Counted from the first letter of the stretch, positions 1 through 6,690 are shown. The stretch: DNA of 10,432 bases from Microbacterium sp. (GCA_029267645.1 JAJUIM010000043.1:1-10432); one strand, 5' to 3'. Made by a program: numbers and translations. Notes: a model not told the origin generated them from the letters alone.

Positions 1-1244
1 ACCGTGATGGTGCCGTAGCCGAGCTCCTGCCCGATCTGGCGGAACTTCTCCTCGAGCGTTCCGTAGCCGACGACCGGCACGGGCGGGGCGTCGCCCAGGC
101 GGTCGGCGATCGACTCCTCGTAGTCCTTGATCTGCTGGCTGAGTTCGTCGAGCTCTGCCGCCTCGAGGGCCGTGGTGGACGCCGGCAGGCCGCGGTTCGT
201 GCCGAAGATCTCGCCCGACTCCTCCGAGTTCACGAGGAAGTCGACGAGCATGGCCGCGGCCTCGGGGTGGTCGGTCGTGGCGGCGACCGAGTGCAGCATG
301 GAGGGCTTGAGGTAGAGGTCCTGCGCGCCCTCCTCGAAGACGGGCGGGGCCTGCAGCGTCAGCTCGGTGTACTCCTCGCCGAGGTTCGCGAGGTAGCCCG
401 CGCCGAAGTTGTCCCACGTGCCCTCGCTCAGCACCTGCGCCGTGTCGAAGCCGCCGAGCGGGAACACCTCCTCGGCCTTGGCGGCCGGGAAGGCGGCCTC
501 CTCGCGGATCTCGGAGCCCTGCTCCCAGAACGCGCGCAGGTCGTCCTCCGTGAAGTTCGGCTCGCCGTCCTCAGTGAAGAGGTCCTCGCCCTTTGCGCGC
601 TGCTGCAGCTCGAACAGCTGGATCCGGCCGGTCCAGTCGCTCGCGCCCCACACCTCGTGCCCGCCGTCCTGCGCGGTCTTCGTCGCGTCGATGATCCACT
701 GGTTGTAGTCGTCGGCCGTGCCGCCCGCGAAGTCCTCGACGCCGACCGTCTCGAGCAGCTTGGGGTTGCTGAACAGGCCCCACGCGTTGGTCGAGGTGGT
801 GATGCCGAAGTTGCCGTCGGCCACGCGGCCGATGTCGAGGATCTGGTCCGACAGCGAGTCGGTGCTGATCTCCTCGCCGAGGTACGGCTCGAGGTCGAGC
901 AGCAGGCCGTTCTCGGCGTACTGGCGCAGGTACGAGTAGTCGAACTGCATGACGTCTGGCAGACCGCCGCCGGCCGCCTCGGTCTGGCGCTTCTGCCAGA
1001 AGCCGGGGAAGTCGAGGAAGGAGCTGTTGATCGTGATGTTCGGGTGCTCCTCCTGGAACGCCTCGAACGCCTGGTCGTACAGCTGGGCCCGCTCGTCGTT
1101 GCCCCAGAAGGCGAAGTTGAGCGTGATCTCCTCTTCGGGGTCGTAGCCGTCGCCGGCTCCGCCGCCCGTCGAGCAGCCGGCGAGGGCGAGGCCGCCCGCA
1201 ACAGTCACGGCCGTGGCCGCGAGGAATTTGGTCGTACGAAGCAT
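1..1244 (-). CDS. Sugar ABC transporter substrate-binding lipoprotein (family 1), C-terminus cut by window edge
   Basis: This is the extracellular binding protein of a carbohydrate ABC importer, probably CUT1 type, anchored to the outer face of the membrane by a lipid. The frame is open for 414 codons from ATG at 1244 to the left edge. The N-terminus has a short basic start, a hydrophobic stretch and a lipobox LAGC with the lipidated Cys at residue 24, followed by a Gly-rich linker. The mature part has the usual family-1 features: a WGNDERAQ segment, AFQEEHPNITI, and a GGGLPDVMQFDYSYLRQYAENG segment. A Shine-Dalgarno-like AGAGGA lies 9 nt before the ATG. The downstream neighbour at 1443-2726 is a full-length paralogue; aligned with it, only about 18 residues are missing here. 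The ligand cannot be read from the sequence. No permease gene is visible; one could lie beyond the left edge, which is downstream of this gene. Confidence 0.93.
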   Translation of the reverse strand, partial: MLRTTKFLAATAVTVAGGLALAGCSTGGGAGDGYDPEEEITLNFAFWGNDERAQLYDQAFEAFQEEHPNITINSSFLDFPGFWQKRQTEAAGGGLPDVMQFDYSYLRQYAENGLLLDLEPYLGEEISTDSLSDQILDIGRVADGNFGITTSTNAWGLFSNPKLLETVGVEDFAGGTADDYNQWIIDATKTAQDGGHEVWGASDWTGRIQLFELQQRAKGEDLFTEDGEPNFTEDDLRAFWEQGSEIREEAAFPAAKAEEVFPLGGFDTAQVLSEGTWDNFGAGYLANLGEEYTELTLQAPPVFEEGAQDLYLKPSMLHSVAATTDHPEAAAMLVDFLVNSEESGEIFGTNRGLPASTTALEAAELDELSQQIKDYEESIADRLGDAPPVPVVGYGTLEEKFRQIGQELGYGTIT

Positions 1245-1306
1245 CTGTGGTTGTCCTCTCAGAACGTCATCGTTCAGGCCCCGACTCACATCGTCGGGTG
1301 GCGCAT

Positions 1307-1353
1307 GGAAAGCGCTTGCCGCTCATCGTAGGGGTGCCCGAAACGATTCACAA
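1307..1353 (-). promoter_or_regulatory. Promoter of the left binding-protein gene with LacI-type operator(s)
   Basis: On the minus strand there is a -35 TTGTGA (1348-1353), a 17-bp spacer and a -10 TACGAT (1325-1330), so transcription should start near 1318. A near-palindrome GGAAAGCGCTTGCC (1307-1320, one mismatched pair) covers that start point, which is the classic repressor position. A weaker symmetric site, GAAACGATTC (1340-1349), overlaps the -35 side of the spacer. The GCGC/ACG-centred form is typical of LacI-family operators. The leader is about 74 nt and contains two small inverted repeats (1262-1275 and 1280-1298). Confidence 0.7.
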
Positions 1354-1395
1354 GATGCGGCGGACGATCGATCAGGCGGTGTTGCCGGATCGTGA

Positions 1396-1436
1396 CCCGG
1401 TCGCGCGGCGGGGTGTGTGGGCGCCGCGCGACCGGG
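1396..1436 (-). terminator. Hairpin terminator candidate after the second binding-protein gene
   Basis: A perfect 15-bp stem (1396-1410 with 1422-1436) and an 11-nt loop lie 6 bp beyond the stop codon at 1443. There is no good T-run on the minus strand, so it may act with Rho or simply protect the mRNA end. It separates this gene from the promoter of the next one. Confidence 0.6.
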
Positions 1437-1442
1437 GGTTTC

Positions 1443-2726
1443 TCAGCCCTGCAGGATGACGTCGGCCTCGCGGAAGAACTGGTCCACCGCGTCGTCGACG
1501 CTCGTCGTGCCGAGCCCCAGCTCCTTGCCGAGGTCCCAGAACTCCTGCTCGATCGAGCCGTAGCCCTCCACGGGCGCGGGCGGCGCGTCGCCGATGCGGG
1601 GCTCGACCGCCTCGAGGAAGTCGGCGACCTGCTGGTCGGGACCCTCGAGGGTCGCGCCCTCGAGGCGAGTCTCCGAGGCGGGGAAGCCCATCGAGGTGCC
1701 GAAGATCTCGCCGGCCTCGGGGCTGTTCACGACGTAGTCGAGGAAGATCGCGGCGGCCTCGGGGTGGTCGCTCGACGACGAGACGGCCATCTGCAGGCCC
1801 GCCTGGCGGTAGAGGTCCTGCGAGCCCTCCTCGCCCGTCGGCGGCGCGACGATCGAGATGCTCTCGGCGCCCGAGTCGCCGAGGTAGCTCGCGATGAAGT
1901 TGCTCCAGCTGGCCTCGCTCACGGTGAGGTTGCCGCCGAAGCCCGATACGGGGTTGATCTCCTCGAGCGCCTGCTGCGGCACGACGACGCCGTCGCGGTC
2001 TGCGGATCCGCTCTCCCAGAACTCCGCGAGCTGCTCCTTCGTGAAGCCGAGCTCGCCGTCCTCCGTGAAGAGGTTGCCGCCCTCGGCGCGCAGCACCATC
2101 TCGAAGTTCTGGATGCGCTGCGTGTAGTCGGTGCCGCCGTAGACCTCGCCGCCCGAGGCCTCCGTCGCCTCCGCCATCCAGGCCGAGTAGTCCTCGTACG
2201 TCGTGCCGCCCTCGTAGGGCTCGATGCCGTGCTCGGCGAGCAGGTCGTCGTTGAGGAAGACCGCCCACGTGCTGTAGCCGACGGGCAGCGTGTACTGCGT
2301 GCCGTCGAGGGCGCCCGTGTCGAGCAGGGCCTGGTCGATCGCGTCGGTCGTGACGTAGTCGCCGTACTCGCCGAGGTCGGCGAGCAGGCCGTTGCCCGCG
2401 TACTGGCGCAGGTACGAGTAGTCGAACTGCATGATGTCAGGCAGGCCGCCGCCGGCCGCCTCGGTCTGGCGCTTCTCCCAGTACGAGGGGAAGTCGCTGA
2501 ACGAGCCGTTGACCGTGATCTCGGGGTGCTCCTCGTTGAAGGCGTCGATCAGGTCCTGGTAGCGCTGGGCGCGGTCGTCGTTGCCCCACCACGTGAAGGT
2601 GAGTTCGACCTCGTCGCCGGGCTCGTAGTCGCCGCCCCCTCCGCCGGACGCGCAGCCGGCGAGGGTGACGGAGGCGACGCCGAGGGCTGCGGCGATCGTC
2701 AGGGTGCGCCTGAATTGGGGCTTCAT
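1443..2726 (-). CDS. Sugar ABC transporter substrate-binding lipoprotein (family 1), full length
   Basis: This 427-residue protein is a second carbohydrate-binding lipoprotein, acting outside the membrane to hand a sugar or oligosaccharide to an ABC permease. Residues 1-25 form a lipoprotein signal (basic start, hydrophobic stretch, lipobox LAGC with Cys 25), followed by a Gly-rich linker. The mature part shows the family-1 outline, with TWWGNDDRAQ near residue 45, a GGGLPDIMQFDYSYLRQYAGNG segment near residues 93-114, and a C-terminal NSPEAGEIFGTSMGFPAS segment that matches the paralogue at 1-1244. Length is usual for the family. ATG at 2726 follows AGAGGAG at 10 nt. It has its own promoter and operator upstream and a strong hairpin downstream, so it looks monocistronic. 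The ligand is unknown; sequence divergence from the paralogue outside the shared blocks suggests a different ligand. Confidence 0.95.
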   Translation of the reverse strand: MKPQFRRTLTIAAALGVASVTLAGCASGGGGGDYEPGDEVELTFTWWGNDDRAQRYQDLIDAFNEEHPEITVNGSFSDFPSYWEKRQTEAAGGGLPDIMQFDYSYLRQYAGNGLLADLGEYGDYVTTDAIDQALLDTGALDGTQYTLPVGYSTWAVFLNDDLLAEHGIEPYEGGTTYEDYSAWMAEATEASGGEVYGGTDYTQRIQNFEMVLRAEGGNLFTEDGELGFTKEQLAEFWESGSADRDGVVVPQQALEEINPVSGFGGNLTVSEASWSNFIASYLGDSGAESISIVAPPTGEEGSQDLYRQAGLQMAVSSSSDHPEAAAIFLDYVVNSPEAGEIFGTSMGFPASETRLEGATLEGPDQQVADFLEAVEPRIGDAPPAPVEGYGSIEQEFWDLGKELGLGTTSVDDAVDQFFREADVILQG

Positions 2727-2759
2727 TGCGGGGTGGCTCCTCTTGCTTCTTTGCGTACG

Positions 2760-2806
2760 GGAAAGCGCTTCCCGCTGATCCTAGGGCACCGCAAAACGTT
2801 TCACAA
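2760..2806 (-). promoter_or_regulatory. Promoter of the second binding-protein gene with LacI-type operator(s)
   Basis: Minus-strand -35 TTGTGA (2801-2806), 17-bp spacer and -10 TAGGAT (2778-2783). The operator-like GGAAAGCGCTTCCC (2760-2773, one mismatched pair) covers the predicted start near 2771, and a second symmetric site centred on AAACGTTT (2794-2801) touches the -35. All distances equal those at the paralogue's promoter: the operator ends 5 bp from the -10 and the upstream site begins 15 bp beyond it. One LacI-family repressor probably controls both genes. Confidence 0.72.
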
Positions 2807-2830
2807 CCGCCGCGTCCGAACCGATATGAA

Positions 2831-2849
2831 GGTCGCCCGCAGGGCGACC
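2831..2849 (-). terminator. Hairpin terminator candidate after the YhgE/Pip gene
   Basis: A perfect 8-bp stem GGTCGCCC/GGGCGACC (2831-2838 with 2842-2849) with a 3-nt loop lies 27 bp past the stop codon at 2877. On the minus strand it is followed by a short, imperfect T-rich stretch. It would insulate the second binding-protein promoter, whose -35 starts at 2806, from the cassette upstream. Confidence 0.55.
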
Positions 2850-2876
2850 CGAGCCACCCGAGCGGCCGCCGCGGCC

Positions 2877-4769
2877 TCAGCCGATGAGCGAGGGGCGCAG
2901 ATCCCGCAGCGTGCGCCTGCGCGTCATGCGCCAGATCGCGAGGAACGCGACGCCGAGCGCGACGACGAGCCACACCGCGAGGAACGCGAGGTCGGCCCAT
3001 GCGCGCGAGGTGTCGCCGCCGTACATGAGCTGGCGGATCCCGTCGACCGCGTAGCTCATGGGCAGCGCGTCGTGCAGCGCGCGCAGGGGTGCGGGGAGCG
3101 TCTGGTACGGGAACGTGCCGCCCGCCGAGACGAGCTGCAGCACCATGAGCACGAGCCCCAGGAACTGTCCGACGCTGCCGAGCAGCACGTTGAGGGTCAG
3201 GATGATCGCCGCGAACGTGATCGAGGTCAGCGCCATGAACCCGAGCATGGCGGCGGGCTGCGCGATCGAGTAGCCGAGCGCGAGCGCCACGATCGCGAAG
3301 ACCGCGACCATCTGCAGCGCGCCGAGCAGGGCGGGCGTCGCCCATGCGCCGAGCGTGATCGGCAGGGGGCGGCGCAGCGCCGTCACGGCCCGCTGCGAGT
3401 ACGGCTTGACGATCAGGAAGAGGGCGTAGATGCCGATCCACGCCGCGAGGCTGATGAAGAACGGGGCCATGCCCGCGCCGTACGACGAGGCTGCGGTCAG
3501 CGCGTCGGAGTCGACCTGCACGGGATCCGACATCATCTTCGCGGCCGTCTGCCGCTCGTCCTCCGACTGGTCGGGGATCTCGGTCACGGCGTCGCCGAGC
3601 GACGTCGCGAGTTCGTCGGATCCGCTCACGAGGTCGCCGAGCCCGCTCGCGAGCTCATCGGATCCGTCCGCGAGCTGGTGCACACCGTCCGAGAGGTCGG
3701 ACGCGCCCGTCGCGGCGCTCGCGACCCCGCTCGCGAGGGCGGGCATGCCGTCGGCGAGCCGCTGCGTGCCGTCGGCCACCTGGCCGGATCCGTCGGCGAG
3801 CTGGTGCACGGCGCCCGCCGCCTGCTGCACCTGCTCGTTCGCGCTCTCGATGTCGGCGTGGGCGGGCGAGACGATGCCGAGCACGGCGCCGATCTGCTCC
3901 TCCGAGAGCCCCGCGCCCGAGAGCCGGTCGCGGATCGCCTGCTCCGACGGCAGCGCCGCGACCGCGTCGGCGATCCGCTGCGCCGCGGGCGCCACCTGGG
4001 CGTCGAGCTGGGCGTTGCCGTCGGCCACCTGGCGCGCGCCGTCGTTCAGCTGCGCGACCTGATCCGGCAGCGCGGCGGCCGAGGCGTTCAGCGTGTCGAG
4101 GCCCGAGACGAGGGCGTCGGATCCCTCCGCCGCCTCGGCGGATCCGCTCGCGAGGGTGTCGGCGCCGTCCTTCGCGGTCGCGGCGCCGTCGTGGAGCTGC
4201 GACGCGCCGTCGGCGGCGTCTGCGATCCCCGAGCGGATCGTCGCGAGGTTGTCGAGCAGCGTCCGCGCGGCCTGCTCGCCGACCTCCTGCGTCAGGCTGT
4301 CGCGCACCGTGTCGGTGACGGTGTCGGCGATCGTGCCCGCGAGGTAGCTGTTGGCGTCGTTCGTCGTGAGTTCGACGACGGCCTTCGTGGGGTCGTCGTC
4401 GGCGATCGAGGTGAGCGAGCGCGAGAAGTCGGGGCCGAACGTCACGACGAAGTCGTAGGCGCCCGACTGCAGGCCCTCGGCCGCGCGATCCTCGCTCGTG
4501 ACGTGCCAGTCGAGCGTGCCGTCGTCGACGAGCTGGTCGCGCACCTGCTCGCCGTAGTTGACGTCCTCGCCGTTCTGGTTCGCGCCCTCGTCCTGCACGA
4601 CGAGGGCCGCGGGCACGCTGTCGAGGTTGCCGTACGGGTCGTCGTTGCCCCACAGGTACAGGCCCGAGTACAGCAGCGGCACGAGCATGAGCGCGGCGAG
4701 GGCCAGGACCTTCATGGGCGACGACGTGAGCCGGCTCAGTTCGGTGCGGATGAGGGTGAGGAATTGCAT
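2877..4769 (-). CDS. YhgE/Pip-type membrane protein with heptad repeats
   Basis: This 630-residue protein belongs to the YhgE/phage-infection-protein (Pip) group, polytopic membrane proteins with a large external domain. The molecular role is not settled; relatives include the Lactococcus phage-infection protein and EsaA of type VII secretion. One membrane helix lies near residues 19-40, an extracellular segment follows, then two blocks of X-X-X-Leu-X-X-Gly heptads (about 183-260 and 318-395, e.g. VHQLADGSDELASG). Five membrane helices follow (about 433-454, 474-500, 505-530, 534-553, 591-613), giving an ABC-2-permease-like C-terminal half with a basic tail. ATG at 4769 is chosen because GAAGGAT lies 5 nt upstream and residue 1 begins the conserved N-terminal segment; the frame stays open further upstream but that part looks non-coding. 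It is the last gene of the cassette with TetR and the ATPase-like protein. Confidence 0.93.
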   Translation of the reverse strand: MQFLTLIRTELSRLTSSPMKVLALAALMLVPLLYSGLYLWGNDDPYGNLDSVPAALVVQDEGANQNGEDVNYGEQVRDQLVDDGTLDWHVTSEDRAAEGLQSGAYDFVVTFGPDFSRSLTSIADDDPTKAVVELTTNDANSYLAGTIADTVTDTVRDSLTQEVGEQAARTLLDNLATIRSGIADAADGASQLHDGAATAKDGADTLASGSAEAAEGSDALVSGLDTLNASAAALPDQVAQLNDGARQVADGNAQLDAQVAPAAQRIADAVAALPSEQAIRDRLSGAGLSEEQIGAVLGIVSPAHADIESANEQVQQAAGAVHQLADGSGQVADGTQRLADGMPALASGVASAATGASDLSDGVHQLADGSDELASGLGDLVSGSDELATSLGDAVTEIPDQSEDERQTAAKMMSDPVQVDSDALTAASSYGAGMAPFFISLAAWIGIYALFLIVKPYSQRAVTALRRPLPITLGAWATPALLGALQMVAVFAIVALALGYSIAQPAAMLGFMALTSITFAAIILTLNVLLGSVGQFLGLVLMVLQLVSAGGTFPYQTLPAPLRALHDALPMSYAVDGIRQLMYGGDTSRAWADLAFLAVWLVVALGVAFLAIWRMTRRRTLRDLRPSLIG

Positions 4770-4789
4770 GGACGATCCTTCGGAGTGCG

Positions 4790-4862
4790 TCACGAATCGC
4801 GGAGGTCTTACGAGATTCGGATCGGATCGGGCGATCCGATCCGCGATTCGTGAGATCTCCGC
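4790..4862 (-). repeat. Long imperfect hairpin with competing inverted repeat before the YhgE/Pip gene
   Basis: Between the ATPase-like stop (4874) and the YhgE start (4769) the sequence 4799-4829 can pair with 4832-4862. As RNA from the minus strand 25 of 31 positions match, and the inner 12 bp (4818-4829 with 4832-4843) are perfect, built from repeated GGATCG. A second, mutually exclusive pairing is perfect over 14 bp (4790-4803 with 4840-4853). The Shine-Dalgarno region (4773-4780) contains GGATCG, complementary to CGATCC in the 3' half of the inner stem. There is no T-run, so a simple terminator is unlikely. It could be a processing or stability element or a control of YhgE translation. 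Confidence 0.6.
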
Positions 4863-4873
4863 ATCTGGTGAGG

Positions 4874-5449
4874 TCAGGTGCGGGCGGCGGCGATCGCGCC
4901 CGCGGAGGCGAGCACGATGACGGCGTATCCGCGCGCGGCCCACGCGTGGGCCGTGTCGAGCCACGAGGAGGTGTCGCCCCCGTGGCGATCGGGGGTCGTG
5001 AGGATGAGCGCGTCGACGTCGGGCGGCGCGGCGGCCGTGCGGGTGAGCACGCGGATCCGGTCGGCGGCCGGCAGGTCGCCGATGGGGGTGCCGGCGCGGT
5101 CCGAGAGGCCCTCGTCGGCGAGCAGCCGGCGCGTGGCCCGGCGCGGGCCGCGCAGGCCAGAGAACACGAACTCCTCCGTCACGACCGACGCGAGCGGTAG
5201 GTCGTCGACGGGGGCGCTCACGTCGGGGGCGTCGACGACCGCGACGCGGCGCCGCAGCAGGCGCGGATCGTCGTCGCCGTCGATCGTGACGGATCCCGCC
5301 GCGGGCGTCATGCGCCCCGACAGGATGAGCGCGAGGAGGGTCGGCCGCTGGCCGCCCTCGACGGGCACGAGCACGACCTCGCCAGTGCGGGCCGTCACGG
5401 TCGTCATGGGCAGCGGGCCCTTGGCGACGCCGTGCGCCGCGAGCCTCAC
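4874..5449 (-). CDS. ABC-ATPase-like protein lacking nucleotide-binding motifs
   Basis: This 191-residue protein follows the outline of an ABC ATPase but has lost its key residues. A beginning VRLAAHGVAKG...TARTGEVVLV resembles the start of ABC domains, and LLALILSGRMTPAAGSVTIDG (39-58) matches the stretch after Walker A. However, the Walker A site reads VEGGQRPT (30-37) with no Gly-Lys-Ser/Thr, the signature site reads DLPAADRIRV (about 125-134) instead of LSGGQ, and Walker B reads DALILTTPD (146-154) with Thr-Thr for the usual Asp-Glu. GTG at 5449 is preferred over ATG at 5407 because it overlaps the TetR stop as GTGA and restores the ABC-like N-terminus. It is shorter than normal ABC subunits (about 220-250). 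It is probably a non-hydrolysing partner of the YhgE protein; assignment to the ABC fold is inference from pattern. Confidence 0.8.
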   Translation of the reverse strand: MRLAAHGVAKGPLPMTTVTARTGEVVLVPVEGGQRPTLLALILSGRMTPAAGSVTIDGDDDPRLLRRRVAVVDAPDVSAPVDDLPLASVVTEEFVFSGLRGPRRATRRLLADEGLSDRAGTPIGDLPAADRIRVLTRTAAAPPDVDALILTTPDRHGGDTSSWLDTAHAWAARGYAVIVLASAGAIAAART

Positions 5450-6069
5450 GCGGCGGCCTCCGCGGCCAGGTCGGCGCGTGCGATCGCGTCCTGCGCATCG
5501 CGCCACGACAGGCCCGCGACGCCGAGCGCGGTCGCGATGAGGATCCGCTGCGCGTCGTCGTCGGGCAGGTCGCGCGCGACGGCGACGTCGAGGACGCTCA
5601 GCGCCGCCTCCTCGACGAGCCGCGTGACGACCTGCGGCGTCGCGTCCTGCCGGAAGGATCCGTCGGCGCAGCCGCGCTCGACCGCGTCGCGCAGCGAGCG
5701 CCTGAGGGGTGCGACGGCCTCGCCCACGGCGTGCTCGAGCGGACCCGTCACGAGCATCTGCACGACGAGCTTGACGTGCGCGATCGTGCGCCAGATCGCC
5801 GAGCCGAGCAGCGCGACGTGCACGGCGGGGTCGTCGTGCCGCACGCCCTCGAGCGCGCGCGAGATGTGCGCGGCGCCGCGGTCGAGCAGCTCGCGCAGCA
5901 GCTCGTCCCGAGAGGCGAAGTGGCCGTAGAGGGCGCGGCGCGTGAGGCCCGCCGCGGCCGCGATCCGGTCGAGCGGCGCCTGCGGCGAGCGGCGCAGCAG
6001 TTCGGCCGCGGCGTCGAGGATCGCTTCCTTGTTGGCGACCGCATCGCGGCGCCGCGTCGGTGAGGTCAT
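5446..6069 (-). CDS. TetR-family transcriptional regulator
   Basis: This 207-residue protein is a TetR-type repressor. The N-terminal DNA-binding domain shows KEAILDAAAELL (14-25), then a helix-turn-helix at about 33-52 (PLDRIAAAAGLTRRALYGHFASRDELL), which is the family's most recognisable segment. The remainder is an Ala/Leu-rich helical ligand-binding and dimerisation domain whose ligand cannot be read. The 3' end overlaps the ATPase-like gene by GTGA, so it should be co-transcribed with and translationally coupled to it, and probably with the YhgE gene beyond. The promoter (6076-6104) is predicted to start the mRNA at the ATG itself, and a palindrome within it suggests self-repression of the whole cassette. 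GGAGG lies only 1 nt from the ATG, too close for a normal Shine-Dalgarno. Confidence 0.93.
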   Translation of the reverse strand: MTSPTRRRDAVANKEAILDAAAELLRRSPQAPLDRIAAAAGLTRRALYGHFASRDELLRELLDRGAAHISRALEGVRHDDPAVHVALLGSAIWRTIAHVKLVVQMLVTGPLEHAVGEAVAPLRRSLRDAVERGCADGSFRQDATPQVVTRLVEEAALSVLDVAVARDLPDDDAQRILIATALGVAGLSWRDAQDAIARADLAAEAAA

Positions 6070-6075
6070 GCCTCC

Positions 6076-6107
6076 AGTGTAGGAACTTACACAGCCGTGT
6101 GCAAGTT
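6076..6107 (-). promoter_or_regulatory. Leaderless promoter and operator of the TetR cassette
   Basis: Minus-strand -35 TTGCAC (6099-6104), a 17-bp spacer and -10 TACACT (6076-6081), placing the start of transcription at or next to the ATG (6069). An inverted repeat AACTTaCACA / TGTGcAAGTT (6084-6093 and 6098-6107, 9 of 10 pairs, 4-bp centre) covers the -35 and most of the spacer. Size and position fit a TetR dimer operator. It also overlaps the TAA stop (6106-6108) of the upstream gene. Confidence 0.75.
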
Positions 6108-6684
6108 ACGCGGGCGGCAGCCGCAGCACGTTCGACTCGCCGACCTCGAGATCCTCGATCCAGCGCAGCGTGCGCGCGAGCTCGTCGAGCGCCGGCACGA
6201 ACAGCAGGAAGCGCTCCTTGTCGGGAGAGACGGCGTGCAGCGTGATGAGCTGGCTGCCCGTGTCCCACGTGTAGGTCGCGAACGGCGTGCGCGCGTGGGT
6301 GGGGTCTGCCATGACGAGCTTCTCGCCCACGCCGAGGTGCGGGTTCGAGAAGTTCTCGGTGTCGTCGTACTCCATCGGCATCGACGCGCGGGCGGCGCGC
6401 AGGTGCGGCGTGAGCTCCTGTACCTGGGCGAGCGCGGCGAGCGCCGAGGGATCCTCGCGCCACGACCAGGCGAGGAACCGGCCGTCGGCGCGGCGCAGGC
6501 CCGCGCGCACGGCGCGGTTCGCGAGGAAGTTCAGCACGCCGGATCCGGGCTGGCCCTGGCCGAGGCCGGCGGTCGACAGCAGCATGCGGATCGCCGCCTT
6601 GCGGTGGCGGCCGCCCGTGAATCCGCGCCCGCGGATGGCGACCCAGCGGTCGGGATCGGCGTCGGCCTGCAGATGGGACGTCAT
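6106..6684 (-). CDS. Uncharacterised 192-residue protein
   Basis: I do not recognise a family. The protein has no signal peptide or membrane span and looks cytoplasmic. The first third is basic (RGRGFTGGRHRKAAIRML, 18-35). The centre has LAWSWREDPSAL (71-82) and a stretch ending SMPMEYDDTENFSNPHLGVGEK (101-122). The C-terminal part contains FATYTWDTGSQLITLHAVSPDKERFLLFVPALDEL (135-169), which looks like beta strands. Codon use and GC at third positions are like the neighbours, which supports a real gene. ATG at 6684 has a TACGCT hexamer 6 nt before it, the same leaderless arrangement as the TetR gene, and both begin Met-Thr-Ser. It ends 36 bp before the TetR start, inside that gene's operator, so transcription through here could affect TetR control. 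Confidence 0.85.
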   Translation of the reverse strand: MTSHLQADADPDRWVAIRGRGFTGGRHRKAAIRMLLSTAGLGQGQPGSGVLNFLANRAVRAGLRRADGRFLAWSWREDPSALAALAQVQELTPHLRAARASMPMEYDDTENFSNPHLGVGEKLVMADPTHARTPFATYTWDTGSQLITLHAVSPDKERFLLFVPALDELARTLRWIEDLEVGESNVLRLPPA

Positions 6685-6690
6685 GCCTCA

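Noticed and set aside
3500..4250. Tandem DNA repeats inside the YhgE gene
   Set aside because: The repetition is the protein's Leu-x-x-Gly heptads written in biased codons; the units are degenerate at DNA level, so this is not a separate repeat array.
1392..4853. A 1153-codon open frame on the plus strand across three genes
   Set aside because: It is antisense to two binding proteins and YhgE, which have clear family motifs, and its product is low-complexity Arg/Glu/Val-rich, as expected of a GC-rich shadow frame.
4770..5498. N-terminal extension of the YhgE frame upstream of 4769
   Set aside because: It runs through the hairpin and opposite the true frame of the ATPase-like gene; composition is Arg/Pro-rich and a good Shine-Dalgarno precedes ATG 4769.
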